Translations under genes and position numbers: made by a program
The notes under the pieces: model-generated
What the model was told of the DNA's origin: nothing
The model's input: only the letters and a program-made list of their open reading frames with translations
The model's database searches: none
Origin: Trichosphaerium sp. ATCC 40318
Taxonomy: Eukaryota > Discosea > Flabellinia > Trichosidae
NCBI GenBank assembly: GCA_038496445.1
Contig: JALMLS010000507.1
Coordinates: 124,001 to 188,000 of the forward strand
Direction: 5' to 3'
Length of the DNA stretch: 64,000 nt
Part shown: piece after piece, positions 62,159 through 64,000 of the stretch
How the letters are laid out: the number at the start of each line of letters is the position of its first letter
How positions within the stretch are numbered: position 1 is the stretch's first letter

Positions 62159-63191
62159 CATCAATTGTATTTTTAGTTTTTAGTACTCTTGTTATTTGTT
62201 TTTGAAATAAAAACTTGGTGAATGATTTCCCAAGCGCAACAAAGTTGTTTGTTTTTGATTGTAGAGCCATCTGCTGCAAACACACTTGCACCGCTGGCAC
62301 AGGAACAGTCGACATCTACGGGTTCTTACTGAACTACACAGGCATCACCATCAGATACCACTATGCCTTTCATATCAGTGTTCATTGATGCCTGTCGGAA
62401 CTTCAAGCAGTTGCCAATAAACGCTTCCAAATAATCAGCATATGTGATAGTAATATCAATATCTGTACAATGTGATTAGTTGACGATTTTCAAACCAATT
62501 GTTTCTTCATATCACAAAATGACATCAAGCAAAAGTATGACATATCAGTTGAAAGGCGATGCAAGCTTTGAATTTCAGCTTGTAAGCCTATTCGCAGTTT
62601 GTAAACTCTACAATTTTTTCTTCAATGCAGGTTTATTTGAAACACCTTTGTTGATTAGTAAACGTTAGTTAATAAATTAGACTGAGATCCTCGTGAAGTA
62701 AATAGGCTTGTGTACATTGTATTAGTACTGATTCACAACACTGTCATCAATATATTAAGCACTGTATCTTCTGGCTGGCTCTTTGTGACGTTGCTGGTGT
62801 GAACAGCAATACTAAAACAGCTAGGCGATTGGTCAAGTGCATAAATGTGCTCATAGTTACATCCACATTTGAGTAATATGTCAAACGGACGTCGAACTTC
62901 AAAAAAGGTTTGTCAGTTCAAATACAAATCAGTTCCTAGATTAAACAGAAGCTGTTTTCGTTTGCTTCTGGTATGAGCTAGACAAGGTATGTACTGTGTG
63001 GGTGGCAATTTTGATGTCCTGAATTCTGATACTCTTTGAAAAGGCCATCCTTCGAACTATGCTTCGAACAAAAATATCGAACTTGTTTTTTTTTTGTACG
63101 AACCTTTTTTTGTTTATGTGAATACTAATGTTGTATATCACAATTATTTTGCAGTTCCTTGCAGTATCCTTTGTAACTATTTCCAAAAGAT

Positions 63192-64000
63192 ATGGCAACA
63201 CGTTACTTTTCATTATTCGTTTTCGCGGTGATGGTATCCCTTCACCAATGCGCAGTACTTCATGTGGCCACCAACGGTAAGGATTAATTTAATTCCTTGT
63301 TCAGCAGAGGGTGTATTAACGGTACTATTGTAGGTACAGATGATGGCGACTGTAGTCATTTGAACCCATGTAAATCCTTGAGATATGCCTTGTTTTCTGA
63401 GGCGATATCTGATGACGTGATAAAGCTTGGCGCTGGAGTGTATGCGGGTAAAGATAGAACAGTTTTTCAATAATTATTAAATAGTTTTGTTCAAGGCGAC
63501 AACAATACCAACCTCACGTGGGAACCGCTGAATCTGGCCAACGTTACAATTGAAGGTACGTTTTATGGTTTTGCCTCAACACTAAATTACCCAGCCTTTG
63601 TTATTAAAACGTGTGGTAGGAAGCGGTGATTTAGAAACTATTATTGACGGCGGAGATACCAATTACTTTATGAATGTAACGACTTTTGGTGTTAATATTA
63701 CACTCTCAAACCTTACAATTCAACAGATGGCGTGTCCTCGGTTCAACGTACAACATACAATTAACGCTGAGTTTAACAATATTAAAACTCCGCTTTAGTG
63801 TGACAATGGCAGTGATATCGCTTCGGTACTTACAATACAAGGTGGGCACGTTGACATTAGGTACAGCCTGCCAAAACTGCAAATTATTGAGTGTTTTTTT
63901 TTTTACCAAACACGTGGCTTTATTCGTAGCAAACCTACGCCTGTTCTTGTAGGTTTCTTAGAACTACCATTCGCTTACGCTTTTTTTGAATGCTTAATTT
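63192..64000 (+). CDS. Beta-helix class C GPCR, third copy, 5' part (runs off the window)
   Basis: Exons fit exactly: 63192-63276 (MATRYFSLFVFAVMVSLHQC), 63334-63447 (GTDDGDCSHLNPC, VIKLGAGVYAG), 63496-63555 (DNNTNLTWEPLNLANVTIEG), 63620-63747 (GSGDLETIIDGGDTNYF, ending CPRFN) and 63799-63860 (CDNGSDIASVLTIQGGHVDI), 149 codons plus 2 nt with no stop. Further exons lie beyond 63940. The sequence is very close to the short-array copy but on the opposite strand. The in-frame stop at about 63796 belongs to an intron (GTACAA donor, CTTTAG acceptor). The array and 7TM domain should lie to the right of the window. Confidence 0.75.

Noticed and set aside
63790-63800. Premature stop in the third receptor copy
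   Set aside because: The TAG is the acceptor of an intron starting GTACAA; the spliced frame is open.

Overview
This is nuclear DNA of a eukaryotic microbe. It is A+T-rich, and almost every gene is cut by many short introns (about 45-150 nt) with donors of the form GTACGT/GTACGN and acceptors ending TTTTAG or similar. Gene content (a three-repeat severin/fragmin-type gelsolin protein, secreted and surface proteins, C-type lectin, class C 7TM receptors, a giant-virus-like MORN gene) fits a free-living amoeboid protist, possibly an amoebozoan; the lineage is inferred, not proven. Because reading frames run across introns, most gene models below were rebuilt by joining exons by eye, so ends are firmer than internal boundaries.

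Layout. 1-6.4 kb: the 5' part of a secreted flavin amine oxidase (-), a PA-domain multi-pass membrane protein (+), a secreted protein with a Pro/Thr linker (+) and a secreted repeat protein (-). 6.4-7.9 kb: no gene seen. 7.9-13.8 kb: GMC oxidoreductase (-), MORN-repeat protein (+), Cys-rich surface protein (-). 13.8-16.7 kb: relics, namely a broken ORF, a frameshifted intronless ORF cluster and a stray receptor 5' end. 16.8-18.5 kb: C-type lectin receptor (-). 19.2-21.5 kb: tandem duplicate of an unknown gene, the second copy frameshifted. 23.5-28.9 kb (-): nodulin-like MFS transporter, a small CPWC-motif membrane protein, severin-like actin protein. 29.2-42.9 kb (+): one giant gene with many short exons for a single-pass surface protein built from repeated beta-sandwich units, an EGF block and an Asp-rich tail.

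43.5-64 kb is a cluster of a receptor family that I regard as the main discovery. Each member has a signal peptide, an ectodomain of Pmp-like (GGGL / CTF) beta-helix coils, a class C (GABA-B-like) seven-helix domain and a C-terminal coiled coil. The coils are encoded one per exon by an array of in-phase mini-exons: about 24 cassettes in the copy at 43.6-50.6 kb and about 6 in the copy at 54.1-59.4 kb. A third member starts on the other strand at 63.2 kb, and several fragments, one carrying two 290-bp MITE-like insertions, lie between. The arrangement suggests a family of surface sensors diversifying by cassette duplication.
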